A stretch of DNA of 64,000 bases from Cellulomonas marina (GCF_900111925.1 NZ_FOKA01000009.1:1-64000); one strand, 5' to 3'; shown: positions 51,681 through 60,858, counted from the first letter of the stretch. A program made the numbers and translations. Notes: generated by a model from the letters alone, not told the origin.

Positions 51681-52556
51681 CTACGAGGTGAAGGTCAGCC
51701 CCGAGTCCGCCGACAGCAGCACCCGCCCGTCCGCGACGACGACGACCTGCACCTGACCGTCCGGCATGAGCCAAGAGGCCAGAGCTTCTGGTGCCGGGGC
51801 CGCCTCGCCGGCTTCAGCCCAGCTGCTGCCGGCATCGCGGCTGAGATAGATCACCCCGTCCGGCCCAACTCCCACGACAAGCTGCGCAGTGGTGAAGTGC
51901 ACCAGCTGGAGCAACGGGGCGTCGGGGTCCTGCTGCCAACTGAGCCCGGTATCCGCCGCGCGCGCAAGCCCTTGCGAGCTCGTGGCGAGCAGAACTTGGC
52001 CGTTGATCGCGCCTGCCATCGCGAAGACCGGCACAGGCGGCTTTGTCGACGTCCACGTCGTTCCGCCGTCCAAGCTGCTGAGCAGGTCCGCTCCGTCGTA
52101 GCCATGGATGCCCGTGCTGGTGACCGCCAGCGCGTGGAAGTCACTGGCTCCAGTGCGAGCCAGAGGTGTCCACGTCCGTCCACCATCCGTGGACTCCAGC
52201 AGGCCCACCGGGTCCGGTAGGTCCTGGCTAGGCTCTGGATGGCCGGAGGCGTAGAAGTGGTCCGGCCCGGCGACGACGAACCCCATGAAATCCATCGCCG
52301 GTCCCACCCTCGACGCCCCATCCTCGGTGTAGCGCAGCAGACCGTCGTGAGTGGCGACGTACAGGGTTGAGTCAGCAGGGTTGAAGCCCGCTCCGTGAAC
52401 GTGAGCGCCGAGCTCACCCGACTGGGCCGTCTCTGAAGGCGCAGCGCCGGTCGCCGGTCGCGCAATCGGCCCCGAGCAGCCCACGAGCACGATCAGAGCA
52501 CCGGCGATCCCCAAGCCGAGGACGGACCGGCGCCAGGACGAGAACGCGGCAATCAC
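51681..52556 (-). CDS. Beta-propeller lipoprotein (F510_1955/sialidase-like)
   Basis: The 291-residue protein has a lipobox (VLVGCSGP) and then repeated propeller blades of the BNR/YCF48 type, seen as STDGGRTWTP, SLDGGTTWTS, DTGLSWQQ, SRDAGSSWAE and SADSGLTFTS. Members are annotated as F510_1955-family glycosylhydrolases, but no catalytic residues are evident and a binding or scaffold role is as likely. HVHGAGFNP near residue 52 adds two histidines. CopR-type site 6 lies 59 bases upstream on the same strand. It is a probable Lnt client. Confidence 0.8.
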   Translation of the reverse strand: MIAAFSSWRRSVLGLGIAGALIVLVGCSGPIARPATGAAPSETAQSGELGAHVHGAGFNPADSTLYVATHDGLLRYTEDGASRVGPAMDFMGFVVAGPDHFYASGHPEPSQDLPDPVGLLESTDGGRTWTPLARTGASDFHALAVTSTGIHGYDGADLLSSLDGGTTWTSTKPPVPVFAMAGAINGQVLLATSSQGLARAADTGLSWQQDPDAPLLQLVHFTTAQLVVGVGPDGVIYLSRDAGSSWAEAGEAAPAPEALASWLMPDGQVQVVVVADGRVLLSADSGLTFTS

Positions 52557-52615
52557 ATCGGAATTCTCGGCCGCTCAGCGCCCCGCCTGAGCCCGGAGGT
52601 GGCGCAGCGGCAGGT

Positions 52616-52632
52616 CTTCATCAGACCTTCAT
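52616..52632 (-). promoter_or_regulatory. CopR-type direct repeat, site 6
   Basis: CTTCAT at 52616-52621 and CTTCAT at 52627-52632 read as ATGAAG-N5-ATGAAG on the minus strand, oriented toward the propeller lipoprotein 59 bases away. It is the only site on this strand and the gene it precedes is on the same strand, which argues that orientation matters. Confidence 0.65.
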
Positions 52633-52680
52633 CGACACTCAAGTCGGTCGGACGCACAGACGCAGCACGAGCGCGCTGAA

Positions 52681-52830
52681 GTTGAGTCCCGGATAGTGGT
52701 GTAGCGCTGGGGCCGGTGGTCGTCAGAGACGACGACGCGGTCACCGCGTGATCCTTCGAGTGAACCTCTCACAGCACCCTCGAACGGAGTCATCACGATG
52801 ACCGCACCTCGCATTGTCGACCCTGCCGCT
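52681..52830 (+). mobile_element. IS256-family 5' end, truncated copy B
   Basis: This stretch starts with GTTGAGTCC and follows the same path as copy A at 1-349 up to an ATG at 52798. It then encodes MTAPRIVDPA, matching MTAPTSIDPA of the copy A transposase. Similarity ends at about 52,828, where AT-richer foreign DNA begins. It is therefore an IS relic whose tip faces left and whose transposase would have run right. Orientation is opposite to copy A. Confidence 0.75.
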
Positions 52831-52895
52831 ATGTCTACTAAAAGAGATACAAAGTATGCGACGGCGACGGCGATAAAGATCGCAAAAAGGCTCAT
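52828..52895 (-). pseudogene. Cut-off small membrane gene after the RHS tip
   Basis: Starting two bases after the RHS stop, an ATG at 52895 opens a frame that reads MSLFAIFIAVAVAYFVSLLV and then enters the IS relic after about 23 codons. The content is a clear membrane helix with unusually AT-rich codons for this window (TTT, GTA, TTA, ATA). Position directly after a toxin-like RHS tip is where immunity genes lie, so this may be the beginning of a membrane immunity protein, destroyed by the rearrangement. Confidence 0.45.
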
Positions 52896-52897
52896 GG

Positions 52898-53700
52898 CTA
52901 GTCTCCGTATAGAGATTGTCCGAGGAGGCCGATCTGGGCACCAACTGCACCAGCGGTTCGTGCTGGACGCAATTGCCAGTTGCCCTCGAAGGAGCGATTG
53001 GCGTACCGCAGCATCGGCTTGAACGAGAATTTTGCGCGGTGGCGCGCGGTGGAGCGCGACGCCCGATTCCACAGGCGCCCGGTTGCGGACAGGGCTTCAC
53101 GGTGCCGCCCAATTAATTTCAAGGTCCGGGCACCAGGTATGGCGCCGAGAACGGCGTCTATCGCTATAGAGCGACCTAGTTGCGTCTTGATTATGTCACC
53201 AGCGCGGAACTTCGAGTAACTGCTGGCCGCACTCATGCCTGCGGCCACTAGTCCCAATGCTAGGCAGGCGCCGGCCGAAGCCACGATGCACGCAGCTACT
53301 CCTACTATCGATGCGGCGGTAGCGACTCCACTAAGAGTGGATTTCCAGCTCCGCCCATCCAAATCGAACGCGTTGATCGGATCTGACGGATATGAGTATG
53401 CATTTGCTCCTCCGCCCTCGATGGGGTTGACCGAGAGGAAGCGTCCCAGCGTTGCGAGATAGACGCGTGCGCCCATTTCGATGGCGTAGATGGTGCCGGT
53501 GGTATCGGTGACCTTCTGGTGTTGGCCGACCCAGGAGTTGTCGCCGGTGCCCGGCGTGGTGTCGGGCCCGGCGTCGTTGGCAATGTTGGTGACGATCCCG
53601 TAGTTGGTGGGGTGGATGATTTGACCGAAGGGATCGTAGGCGGCGACTGGCGCGGCGGTCTTTACTCCGGTAGGTCGATCCCCGCCGCGCTGACCTGCAT
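52898..53700 (-). pseudogene. C-terminal fragment of an RHS polymorphic toxin
   Basis: The frame has the RHS core end: an AYDPFGQII motif, [22 protein letters not shown] and a PINAFDLDG motif. After it comes a variable tip of about 160 residues with a hydrophobic stretch ([20 protein letters not shown]) and a basic end ([14 protein letters not shown]). In such proteins the tip is the toxin, released after the core. The N-terminal bulk is missing: upstream of about 53,700 the frame becomes Arg/Pro-rich nonsense opposite the next gene, and no start is present. The toxin activity is not recognisable. Confidence 0.75.
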
Positions 53701-53828
53701 GCTCACCTCCGGGTAGGTACCCGACCCAGAAGTGGGTACCGCTGCCCGGGAAGGGTAGCCCGGTGGTCGCCGTTGGCGCAGGTGTCCGCGGCGGGCGACG
53801 TGCCCGCCGCCGAGCACGAGGAGGACGC

Positions 53829-54683
53829 ATGTCGTACGTCGTCACCGGGGCCACCGGCCACCTGGGCCGCCTGGTCGTCGCGGAGCTGCTGGCCCGCGGG
53901 GTCCCGGCCGGGGAGATCACCGCGACCGGCCGTCGCGCCGACGCCCTCGCCGACCTGGCGGCCCAGGGCGTGCGCACGGTCGTCGCCGACTACGCCGACG
54001 GTGCCGCGCTCAAGGACGCCTTCTCCGGCGCCGACGTGCTCGTCCTCGTCTCCGGCAGCGAGGTCGGGCAGCGCGTGGACCAGCACCGCAACGCCCTCGA
54101 AGCCGCCCGCGACGCCGGCGTCCGCCGGGTCGTCTACACGAGCGCGCCGCACGCCGACACCACCGCGCTCGTCCTGGCGCCCGAGCACAAGGCCACCGAG
54201 GAGCTCGTCCGCGCCTCCGGCCTGGTGTGGACCGTCGTGCGGAACAACTGGCACACCGAGAACTACGAGGGCACCTTCGCGCAGGCGCGCGACACCGGTG
54301 AGGTCGTCACCAGCACGAGCCAGGGCCGCGTCGCCTCCGCCACGCGCGCCGACTACGCCGCCGGCGCCGCGGCGGTGGCCGTCGGCGAGGGTCACGAGGG
54401 CCGTGTCTACGAGCTGTCGGGCGACACCGCCTGGACGTTCGACGAGTTCGCCGCGACGGCCGCCGACGTCCTCGGGCGGCCGGTGGTGCACCGCGCGGTG
54501 ACGCCCGACGAGCACCGCGCGGCGCTGACGGGCGCCGGGCTCGACGAGGGCACCGCCGGCTTCGTCGTCGCCCTCGACGAGGGCATCGCCCGCGGCGACC
54601 TCGCCGACGCGACGACGGACCTCGCGACGCTCATCGGCCGCCCGACGACGCCGCTGGCGGAGACGCTGCGCAGCTGGGTGTGA
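53829..54683 (+). CDS. NmrA/QorB-like NAD(P)-binding oxidoreductase
   Basis: The 284-residue protein begins [20 protein letters not shown] with the dinucleotide-binding GxxGxxG loop at 7-13. [12 protein letters not shown] follows, then the NmrA-like C-terminus. It fits quinone oxidoreductase 2-type atypical SDR proteins, which reduce quinones or sense redox state using NADPH. AGGAGGA precedes the ATG at 53829. It is the first complete gene to the right of the IS/RHS scar and looks like host chromosome. Confidence 0.85.
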   Translation: MSYVVTGATGHLGRLVVAELLARGVPAGEITATGRRADALADLAAQGVRTVVADYADGAALKDAFSGADVLVLVSGSEVGQRVDQHRNALEAARDAGVRRVVYTSAPHADTTALVLAPEHKATEELVRASGLVWTVVRNNWHTENYEGTFAQARDTGEVVTSTSQGRVASATRADYAAGAAAVAVGEGHEGRVYELSGDTAWTFDEFAATAADVLGRPVVHRAVTPDEHRAALTGAGLDEGTAGFVVALDEGIARGDLADATTDLATLIGRPTTPLAETLRSWV

Positions 54684-54839
54684 CGCGACGGGTGCGGACG
54701 GACGGGAACCTCCGTCCGCCCGCACCCGTTCCACGCTCCGGACGACGACGGCGCCGCCCGGGTCCCGGCGCCGCCGGGGCGCAGGGCGGCCCGAGGAGCG
54801 GAGGCCAGGACGCGATGGCAGCATCGGCGGCGACGACGA

Positions 54840-54886
54840 TCCATCCCCGTGTCCATCCTCATGTCCATCCCCGTGTCCATCCCAGG
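54840..54886. repeat. Imperfect 12-base tandem repeat
   Basis: TCCATCCCCGTG is repeated about four times (units at 54840, 54852, 54864 and a partial at 54876, the second unit reading TCCATCCTCATG). It lies just before the DedA gene in a 220-base gap with no gene. It could vary in copy number and affect expression of the gene behind it. Confidence 0.75.
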
Positions 54887-54903
54887 GTCGGAGGGCCCAT
54901 CGT

Positions 54904-55587
54904 ATGAGCGTGCTCGCCACGGCCGCCGCCTCCGGCGGGGCGGAGCTCACCGGGCTCACCGGGTGGGTGGTCTCGGTCATCGAGTCGATCGGGCCCGTGG
55001 GCGTCGGGCTGCTCGTCGCCCTCGAGAACGCCTTCCCGCCCATCCCGTCCGAGGTGGTCCTGCCCGTCGCGGGGTACGTCGCCAGCACCGGGCAGATGTC
55101 GCTGGCGTGGGCGATCGTCGGGGCCACGCTCGGGTCGCTGGCCGGCGCCTGGCTGCTCTACGGCATCGGCCGCGGGGTGGGCGTCGCCCGGCTGCGGCGG
55201 TGGATCGACCGGATGCCGCTCGTCGACGTGGAGGACCTCGAGCGGTCCGAGGCGTGGTTCCGGCACTGGGGCGTGTGGGCGGTGCTCGTCGGGCGGTGCG
55301 TGCCCGTGGTGCGCAGCCTCGTGTCGCTGCCGGCGGGGCTCGAGCGGATGGGGTGGCTGGCGTTCACGCTGCTCACGGCGCTGGGCTCGACGGTCTGGAA
55401 CGCCGGGCTCATCGTCGCCGGGTACGCGCTGGGCAGCCAGTGGCAGGACGTCGGGCACTACAGCGACTACATCAACTACGCCGTCTACGCGGCGATCGTG
55501 TTCTTCGTCGGGAAGTTCGTCTGGACCCGCGTCCGCCGGTCCCGGCGCCAGCGCGCCGAGGCGGGCCGGGACCGCGCGCACGCCTGA
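54904..55587 (+). CDS. DedA-family membrane protein
   Basis: The 227-residue protein has the DedA hallmarks ALENAFPPIPSEVVLPVAGY (about 40-59), a GSLAGAWLLYGIGRG motif and GRCVPVVRSLVSLPAGL near 138. About five helices are present. DedA proteins are undecaprenyl-phosphate or lipid flippases needed for envelope maintenance. GGAGGG lies 10 bases before the ATG. It precedes the LacI-regulated gene set by 91 bases. Confidence 0.9.
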   Translation: MSVLATAAASGGAELTGLTGWVVSVIESIGPVGVGLLVALENAFPPIPSEVVLPVAGYVASTGQMSLAWAIVGATLGSLAGAWLLYGIGRGVGVARLRRWIDRMPLVDVEDLERSEAWFRHWGVWAVLVGRCVPVVRSLVSLPAGLERMGWLAFTLLTALGSTVWNAGLIVAGYALGSQWQDVGHYSDYINYAVYAAIVFFVGKFVWTRVRRSRRQRAEAGRDRAHA

Positions 55588-55609
55588 CACGCTCCACCGA
55601 GGTTTGCCA

Positions 55610-55621
55610 GGAAACGCTTCC
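55610..55621. promoter_or_regulatory. LacI-type operator
   Basis: GGAAACGCTTCC is a near-palindrome with the central CG typical of LacI-family operators, 58 bases upstream of the LacI-type gene. It suggests autoregulation and control of the esterase genes behind it. Confidence 0.55.
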
Positions 55622-55678
55622 CCAGCCAGGATGAGGCCTGGCGCCGGAGCCCCCGCGCCGCCTCGAGAGGGGAGCGGG

Positions 55679-56683
55679 ATGCGCCCGAGGACGTCCGGCC
55701 GGCCGCAGATCACCGACGTGGCCGCCGCGGCCGGGGTCTCGCCCGCCACGGTCTCGCGCGTGATGAACGGCAACACGACGGTGGCCGCCGCCCTCGTCGA
55801 GCGGGTGCACGCCGCGGCGGCGGAGCTGGGCTACGTCGCCAGCCCCATCGCGCGCAGCCTCGTCCTCGGCCGCACCCAGACCGTCTCCGTCGTCGTCCCC
55901 GACATGGCCAACCCCACGTTCCAGGAGACGCTGCGGGGCATCACGCGGGCCGCGGCCCAGCAGCGCCACCGCGTGCTCATCGCCGACTCCGCCGAGGACG
56001 TGACGGCGGAGGTCGAGCTGGCGCGCGAGGCGCGGCGGCACACCGACGCGCTCGTCCTGTGCGCCCCGCGCATGCCCGACGAACAGCTCGCGGCGCTCGT
56101 CCCCTCGCTCGCGCCGCTGGTCCTCACGCACCGACGCCCGGGCACCGGCGTGCCCACCGCCACGGCCGACTACCGCGCCGGGATGGTGGACCTCGGCGAG
56201 CACCTCCTCGGCCTCGGGCACCGGCGGCTGCTCTACCTGGCGGGCCCGGCGTCGAGCACGAACAACCGGCTGCGCCTCGACGGCATCGACGCCGTCCGCA
56301 CCGCTCACCCGGAGGTGGAGGTCGTCGTCCGAACTGGGGGCGTGAGCTTCGAGGACGGCTACGCCGCCGCGGCCGCCGTCCGCGAGTCGGGCGCCACCGC
56401 CGTCATGGCCTTCAACGACCTCGTCGCCATGGGCCTGCTCGGCGCGCTGCAGGAGGCCGGCGTCGACGTGCCCGAGCAGGTGTCGGTGACCGGCTTCGAC
56501 GACATCCCGCTGGCCCGGTGGACGACGCCGAGCCTGACGACGGCGTCCGTGGCGAACGTCGAGCTGGGGGCGCTGGCGTGGGCCCGGCTCGCGGCGCTCC
56601 TCGCCGGGCAGGACCCCGACGAGGACGTCCTGCTCACGCCGGCCGTGACCGTGCGCAGCAGCACCGGACCGGCCCCGCGGTGA
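55679..56683 (+). CDS. LacI-family transcriptional regulator
   Basis: The 334-residue protein has the HTH region ITDVAAAAGVSPATVSRVMN at residues 11-30, the hinge YVASPIARSLVLGRT and a periplasmic-binding-type sensor domain (VSVVVPDMANPTFQE, VMAFNDLVAMGLLGAL, VSVTGFDDIPLARWTTPSLTT in two pieces). The start at 55679 follows GAGGGGAGCGGG. It overlaps the hydrolase gene by four bases (GTGA), so the two are co-transcribed. The inducer is probably a plant sugar, judging by the acetylxylan esterase downstream. Confidence 0.93.
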   Translation: MRPRTSGRPQITDVAAAAGVSPATVSRVMNGNTTVAAALVERVHAAAAELGYVASPIARSLVLGRTQTVSVVVPDMANPTFQETLRGITRAAAQQRHRVLIADSAEDVTAEVELAREARRHTDALVLCAPRMPDEQLAALVPSLAPLVLTHRRPGTGVPTATADYRAGMVDLGEHLLGLGHRRLLYLAGPASSTNNRLRLDGIDAVRTAHPEVEVVVRTGGVSFEDGYAAAAAVRESGATAVMAFNDLVAMGLLGALQEAGVDVPEQVSVTGFDDIPLARWTTPSLTTASVANVELGALAWARLAALLAGQDPDEDVLLTPAVTVRSSTGPAPR

Positions 56684-57819
56684 GCGTCGCGCTGCCGCCC
56701 GACCCGCTCGCCGGCTACGAGGACTGGCCGGGCTGGGCCCGCTCGACGCCGCCCCGCACGACCGGCGACGCCCGGCAGGACGCGCTCGCGGCGGTCCTCG
56801 GCGTCCGCGCCCTGCCGGCCGGGCCGCCCGCGGTCGAGGTCCTGGCGACACGCACCACGCCGGACGGCCTGCGCCTGGCGGAGCTGGTGTGGTCCACCGG
56901 CGTCGGCCCGCGCACCCACGGCTGGCTCGTGCGTCCCGACGACGACGCCGCCCGCCCGGGTGTCCTCGCGTTGCACTGCCACGGCGGCGTGAAGTCCGTG
57001 GGCGGCGCGCAGCTCGTCGAGCTCGGGGACGACGCCCCGGCCGGCGCGGTCAGGCTGCAGCGAGACCTCTACGGCGGGCGCGGGCCGGCGCACGCGCTGG
57101 CGCGGGCGGGGTGCGCCGTCCTCGCGCCCGACGCGTTCTGCTGGGGCAGCCGCCGGTTCCCGCTCACCGAGCGCAGCGCGCGGCTCGCCGGCGGGGTCGC
57201 GGCGCTCGAGGCGCGGTGGGCGGCGGAGGGCCACGACCCCGACGACGACCAGCGCTACGACGCGGTGTCCGGGCTGCACGAGGACACCGTCGCGAAGGCC
57301 GCAGGGGTGTTGGGCACGAGCCTCGCCGGGATGGTCGCGCGCGACGACCTCGTCGCCCTGGACGTCCTGGCCGCGCTGCCGGGCGTCGACGCCGGGCGCC
57401 TGGGGGCGTTCGGGTTCTCCGGCGGCGGCGGCCGCTCGGTGCTGCTCGCGGCCCTCGACGAGCGCGTCCGCGCGCACGTGGTCACCGGGATGATGGCGAC
57501 CTTCGCGTCGCTGGTGCCGCGCTACCTCGACACCCACTCCTGGCTGCTCATGAGCCCGGGGCTGTGGGGCCTCTCCGAGTGGCCGGACCTGCTGCCGCCG
57601 CTCCCGGGCCGCTCCCTGCTGGTGCAGTACGGGCGGCAGGACGCGCTGTTCCCGCTCGATGGGCAGCGCGCCGCCGACGAGCGCCTCGCCGCCGCATGGG
57701 CCGGGACCGGCCGCTACACCGGCGCGTGGTGGGACCGCCCGCACGTCTTCGACGCACCGATGCAGGACGAGGCGTTCGCCTTCCTGGCCGGGGCGCTCGG
57801 CGCGGGGACGCCGGCATGA
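56680..57819 (+). CDS. Alpha/beta-hydrolase, acetyl esterase-like
   Basis: The 379-residue protein begins at a GTG overlapping the LacI stop. It has the strand/oxyanion segment GVLALHCHGGVKSVGG, the nucleophile motif GAFGFSGGGGRSVLLAAL (Ser in GFSGGG) and an acid region LLVQYGRQDALFP. A late His in WWDRPHVFD completes the set. Length and layout match the large cytosolic hydrolases found with carbohydrate genes. The substrate, perhaps an acetylated sugar, is inferred from neighbours. Confidence 0.75.
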   Translation: MSVALPPDPLAGYEDWPGWARSTPPRTTGDARQDALAAVLGVRALPAGPPAVEVLATRTTPDGLRLAELVWSTGVGPRTHGWLVRPDDDAARPGVLALHCHGGVKSVGGAQLVELGDDAPAGAVRLQRDLYGGRGPAHALARAGCAVLAPDAFCWGSRRFPLTERSARLAGGVAALEARWAAEGHDPDDDQRYDAVSGLHEDTVAKAAGVLGTSLAGMVARDDLVALDVLAALPGVDAGRLGAFGFSGGGGRSVLLAALDERVRAHVVTGMMATFASLVPRYLDTHSWLLMSPGLWGLSEWPDLLPPLPGRSLLVQYGRQDALFPLDGQRAADERLAAAWAGTGRYTGAWWDRPHVFDAPMQDEAFAFLAGALGAGTPA

Positions 57820-58058
57820 GCGGTGACGCCGGCGTGGGCGTGGACGCCCCTGCGGTGGAGGCCCTGGTCGTGGACGGCGTGCCCGTCGCGCGAGCGGCGG
57901 CTGTTCCGCGAGCTCGCCCTGCCGTCGGCGACCGCGGGCACGGACGACCAGCTCTCACCCCGGGGGGTGACACGCCGCCCGGGAGCCCCCGCGCGGGCGC
58001 CGGGCGGTGCAGGCTGTGCGCGGACCGGTCGACGCCCCGCGAGCGACGGCCCCGATAG
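57816..58058 (+). CDS. Doubtful small reading frame
   Basis: An 80-codon frame starts at an ATG overlapping the hydrolase stop (ATGA) but turns Arg/Pro/Gly-rich after about 25 residues. Another frame shows a more protein-like stretch (RERRLFRELALPSATAG) in the same place, so this may be a frameshifted remnant. I include it only because the coupling at the start looks real. Confidence 0.2.
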   Translation: MSGDAGVGVDAPAVEALVVDGVPVARAAAVPRARPAVGDRGHGRPALTPGGDTPPGSPRAGAGRCRLCADRSTPRERRPR

Positions 58059-58070
58059 GAGAGGACACGC

Positions 58071-59057
58071 GTGGCGCACTTCGACCTCCCGCTGGCGGAG
58101 CTCGAGCAGTACCGGCCCCGGATCGACGAGCCCGACGGGCTCGACGCCTTCTGGGAGCGGACCCTGGCCGAGACCCGGGAGTTCCCGCTCGACCTGCAGC
58201 TCACCGAGGTGGAGAACCACCTCGCGCTGGTGACGACGTACGACGTCACCTACAGCGGCTTCGGCGGCACCCGGGTCAAGGCCTGGTTGCACGTGCCGGC
58301 AGGCGCCGCGGGGCCGCTGCCGGCCGTCGTGGAGTTCCTCGGCTACAGCGGCGGGCGCGGGCTGCCGCACCAGCACATGAGCTACGCGCTGGCCGGCTAC
58401 GCCCACCTCGTCATGGACACCCGCGGGCAGGGCTGGGGCTGGCGGGCCGGGGACACCCCCGACGACGTGCCGACGACGACCGCGGGCGCCGTCCCCGGGT
58501 CGATGACGCGCGGCATCGAGTCGCCGGAGACGTACTTCTACCGGCGCGTGTTCGCCGACGCCGTGCGGGCCGTGGACGCCGCGATGGCGGCACCGCTCGT
58601 CGACCCGGCACGCGTCGCCGTGGCCGGCGGGAGCCAGGGCGGCGGCATCGCCATCGCCGCCGCCGCGCTGCACCCGCAGGTCGCCGCCGCGCTCGTCGAC
58701 GTGCCGTTCCTCTGCCACTTCCCGCGGGCCCTGACGCTCACCGACAACGACCCCTACCACGAGGTCGTGCGGTTCCTGGCCCGGTACCACGAGGCCGAGG
58801 AGGCCGTCATGCGGACGCTCGCGCACGTGGACGGCGCCGTCCTCGCCGCGCGCGCGACCGCACCGACGCTGTTCTCCGTGGCGCTGATGGACGCCACGTG
58901 CCCGCCGTCGACCGTCTTCGCCGCCTTCAACCGCTGGGGCGGGCAGGACAAGCGCATCGCCGTCTACCCCTTCAACCAGCACGAGGGCGGCGACGAGCAC
59001 CACCAGGTGCGCAAGTACGCCTGGCTGGCCGAGCGGCTGCGGCCCACCGCCGTCTGA
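58071..59057 (+). CDS. Acetylxylan esterase (CE7 family)
   Basis: The 328-residue protein has the CE7 layout. [15 protein letters not shown] is followed by [11 protein letters not shown] (the RGQ motif), the nucleophile in [19 protein letters not shown], Asp in [11 protein letters not shown] and the late His region [11 protein letters not shown]. It removes acetyl groups from xylan-derived sugars in the cytosol; no signal peptide is present. AGGAGAGG lies before the GTG start. It likely belongs to the LacI-controlled set. Confidence 0.92.
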   Translation: MAHFDLPLAELEQYRPRIDEPDGLDAFWERTLAETREFPLDLQLTEVENHLALVTTYDVTYSGFGGTRVKAWLHVPAGAAGPLPAVVEFLGYSGGRGLPHQHMSYALAGYAHLVMDTRGQGWGWRAGDTPDDVPTTTAGAVPGSMTRGIESPETYFYRRVFADAVRAVDAAMAAPLVDPARVAVAGGSQGGGIAIAAAALHPQVAAALVDVPFLCHFPRALTLTDNDPYHEVVRFLARYHEAEEAVMRTLAHVDGAVLAARATAPTLFSVALMDATCPPSTVFAAFNRWGGQDKRIAVYPFNQHEGGDEHHQVRKYAWLAERLRPTAV

Positions 59058-59163
59058 GGGGTCCCACCCGCCGCACCGCACGCCGCCCCGGCCCGGCTTA
59101 CGGTGGGAGCGGGCGTCCGCCGTGCGGCCGCCCGCCCCCACCCGTCCTGCACCCAGGAGAGCT

Positions 59164-60207
59164 GTGCGTACCGTCAACGCCATCGCGGCCCCGTCCGCGA
59201 CCGAGCCGCTCGCCCCGACGACCATCGAGCGTCGCGACGTCGGCCCGAAGGACGTCCTCATCGAGATCCGCTACGCGGGGATCTGCCACTCCGACATCCA
59301 CACCGTGCGCGGCGAGTGGGGCCCGGTGCCCTACCCGCTGGTGGTCGGCCACGAGATCGTCGGCGTCGTCGCCGAGGTCGGGGCCGAGGTGACGCGTCAC
59401 GCCGTCGGCGACCGGGTCGGCGTCGGCTGCATGGTGAACTCCTGCCGCGAGTGCGACAACTGCCGCGCCGGCGAGGAGCAGTACTGCCTGAACGGCAACA
59501 CGGGCACCTACGCCGCGACCGACCGCGACGGGACCGTCACCCAGGGCGGCTACTCCACGCACGTGGTCGTCGACGAGGACTTCGTCCTGCGCGTCCCCGA
59601 GGCGATCCCGTACGAGGGTGCCGCGCCCCTGCTCTGCGCGGGCATCACCACCTACTCGCCGCTCGCGCACTGGGGGGCCGGGCCCGGCAAGAAGGTCGCG
59701 GTGGTCGGGCTGGGCGGCCTGGGCCACATGGCCGTGAAGATCGCGCACGCCATGGGTGCCGAGGTGACCGTGCTGTCGCAGACGCTGTCGAAGAAGGACG
59801 ACGGGCTCCGCCTCGGCGCCGACCACTACTACGCGACGGGTGACCCGGCGACGTTCGAGGTGCTCGAGAACCGCTTCGACCTCATCGTCAACACGGTCAG
59901 CGCCGTCGTCGACCTCGACGCGTACCTGTCCCTGCTCACGCTGGACGGCACGATGGTGAACGTCGGCGCCCCGCCCGAGGCGCTGCCCGTGCACGTCTTC
60001 ACGCTGTTCGGCAACCGGCGCTCGCTGGCCGGGTCGAGCATCGGTGGCATCCGGGAGACGCAGGAGATGCTCGACTTCTGCGCCGAGCACGGCCTGGCCG
60101 CCGACGTCGAGGTGATCGGGGCCGACGCCGTGAACGAGGCGTACGAGCGCGTCCTGCGCTCCGACGTGCGCTACCGCTTCGTCATCGACGTGCCGACGCT
60201 GGCCTGA
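59164..60207 (+). CDS. Zinc alcohol dehydrogenase (cinnamyl-alcohol type)
   Basis: The 347-residue protein starts at a GTG after AGGAGA. Catalytic zinc ligands are visible in GICHSDIH and GHEIVG; the structural zinc cysteines appear in [28 protein letters not shown] is the NADP-binding loop and [12 protein letters not shown] the family end motif. It belongs to the YahK/cinnamyl alcohol dehydrogenase group that reduces a range of aldehydes. It follows the esterase by about 106 bases with its own ribosome site. Confidence 0.93.
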   Translation: MRTVNAIAAPSATEPLAPTTIERRDVGPKDVLIEIRYAGICHSDIHTVRGEWGPVPYPLVVGHEIVGVVAEVGAEVTRHAVGDRVGVGCMVNSCRECDNCRAGEEQYCLNGNTGTYAATDRDGTVTQGGYSTHVVVDEDFVLRVPEAIPYEGAAPLLCAGITTYSPLAHWGAGPGKKVAVVGLGGLGHMAVKIAHAMGAEVTVLSQTLSKKDDGLRLGADHYYATGDPATFEVLENRFDLIVNTVSAVVDLDAYLSLLTLDGTMVNVGAPPEALPVHVFTLFGNRRSLAGSSIGGIRETQEMLDFCAEHGLAADVEVIGADAVNEAYERVLRSDVRYRFVIDVPTLA

Positions 60208-60246
60208 CCCGCCCGCGCGACAGCTCCCGACGAGGGCCGCGGCAGG

Positions 60247-60858
60247 TCAGCCCGTGAGCAGGCACAGGCCCGTGCGGTCGGCCAGCAGCCAGGCGGCCCT
60301 CGTCGGCGCCCAGGCCACCGCGGTGCGTCCCGCCGCCCGGTCGGCGTCGCCGAGCCGGCAGGACGCGGCCACGGCACGGGCCGCCTCGGCCTGCCCCGGC
60401 CAGGCGGCCCCGGGGGCGAACGCGTAGGTCGAGACGGCCTCCGCCGCGTGGGGCTCGTCGCAGGGCACGAGCTGCACGCGGCGCACGGCCCCGTCGGGCG
60501 GGAGCCCGGCCAGGCAGTGCCCCGGGACGACCTGCGCGGGGTGGGCGTCCCGCGGACCGTCCAGGGCGGTCGGGAGGTCGCGCAGCCCGGCCAGCGTCAC
60601 GGCCAGCACGACGACGGCGACCGCGGCCAGCAGGGTCTCGACCGCCCCGACGACGAGCGCCGTCACCGCCAGGCGCCGGCCACGGGTCCCCCGGGTCCGC
60701 ACCCGTCGGAGCGCGAGCGCGCCCACCGCGACGGCGAAGGGCCCGAGCAGGAGCACGGCGGCCACCGCCGCGGTGACGGCCAGGGGCTCGCGTCGCGGCC
60801 GCTCGGGCTCCCAGCCGGGCGCGCGGTAGGTCTCCGGCCAGGCGGGCGCGCCGCTCAG
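60247..60858 (-). CDS. DUF4190 membrane protein
   Basis: About 203 residues with two helices (LAVTAAVAAVLLLGPFAVAV and a VGAVETLLAAVAVVV motif) around RRVRTRGTRGRRLA. An outside part follows with cysteines at GHCLAGL, LVPCDEPH, ASCRLGD and LCLLTG. The outside pattern (PGHCL, then PCDEPHAAE) is that of septum-formation-type domains. The start is uncertain: a CTG at 60858 overlaps the upstream stop, otherwise an internal GTG is used. It is a partner or paralogue of the next gene. Confidence 0.65.
   Translation of the reverse strand: MSGAPAWPETYRAPGWEPERPRREPLAVTAAVAAVLLLGPFAVAVGALALRRVRTRGTRGRRLAVTALVVGAVETLLAAVAVVVLAVTLAGLRDLPTALDGPRDAHPAQVVPGHCLAGLPPDGAVRRVQLVPCDEPHAAEAVSTYAFAPGAAWPGQAEAARAVAASCRLGDADRAAGRTAVAWAPTRAAWLLADRTGLCLLTG

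Noticed and set aside
350..52680. Calling the island an intact composite transposon
   Set aside because: Copy B is truncated after about eleven codons and copy A runs off the window, so neither full IS nor target duplications can be shown.
54840..54886. 12-base repeats considered as a coding repeat
   Set aside because: The frames through it lack a plausible start and continue into low-complexity sequence; it lies in a promoter gap.
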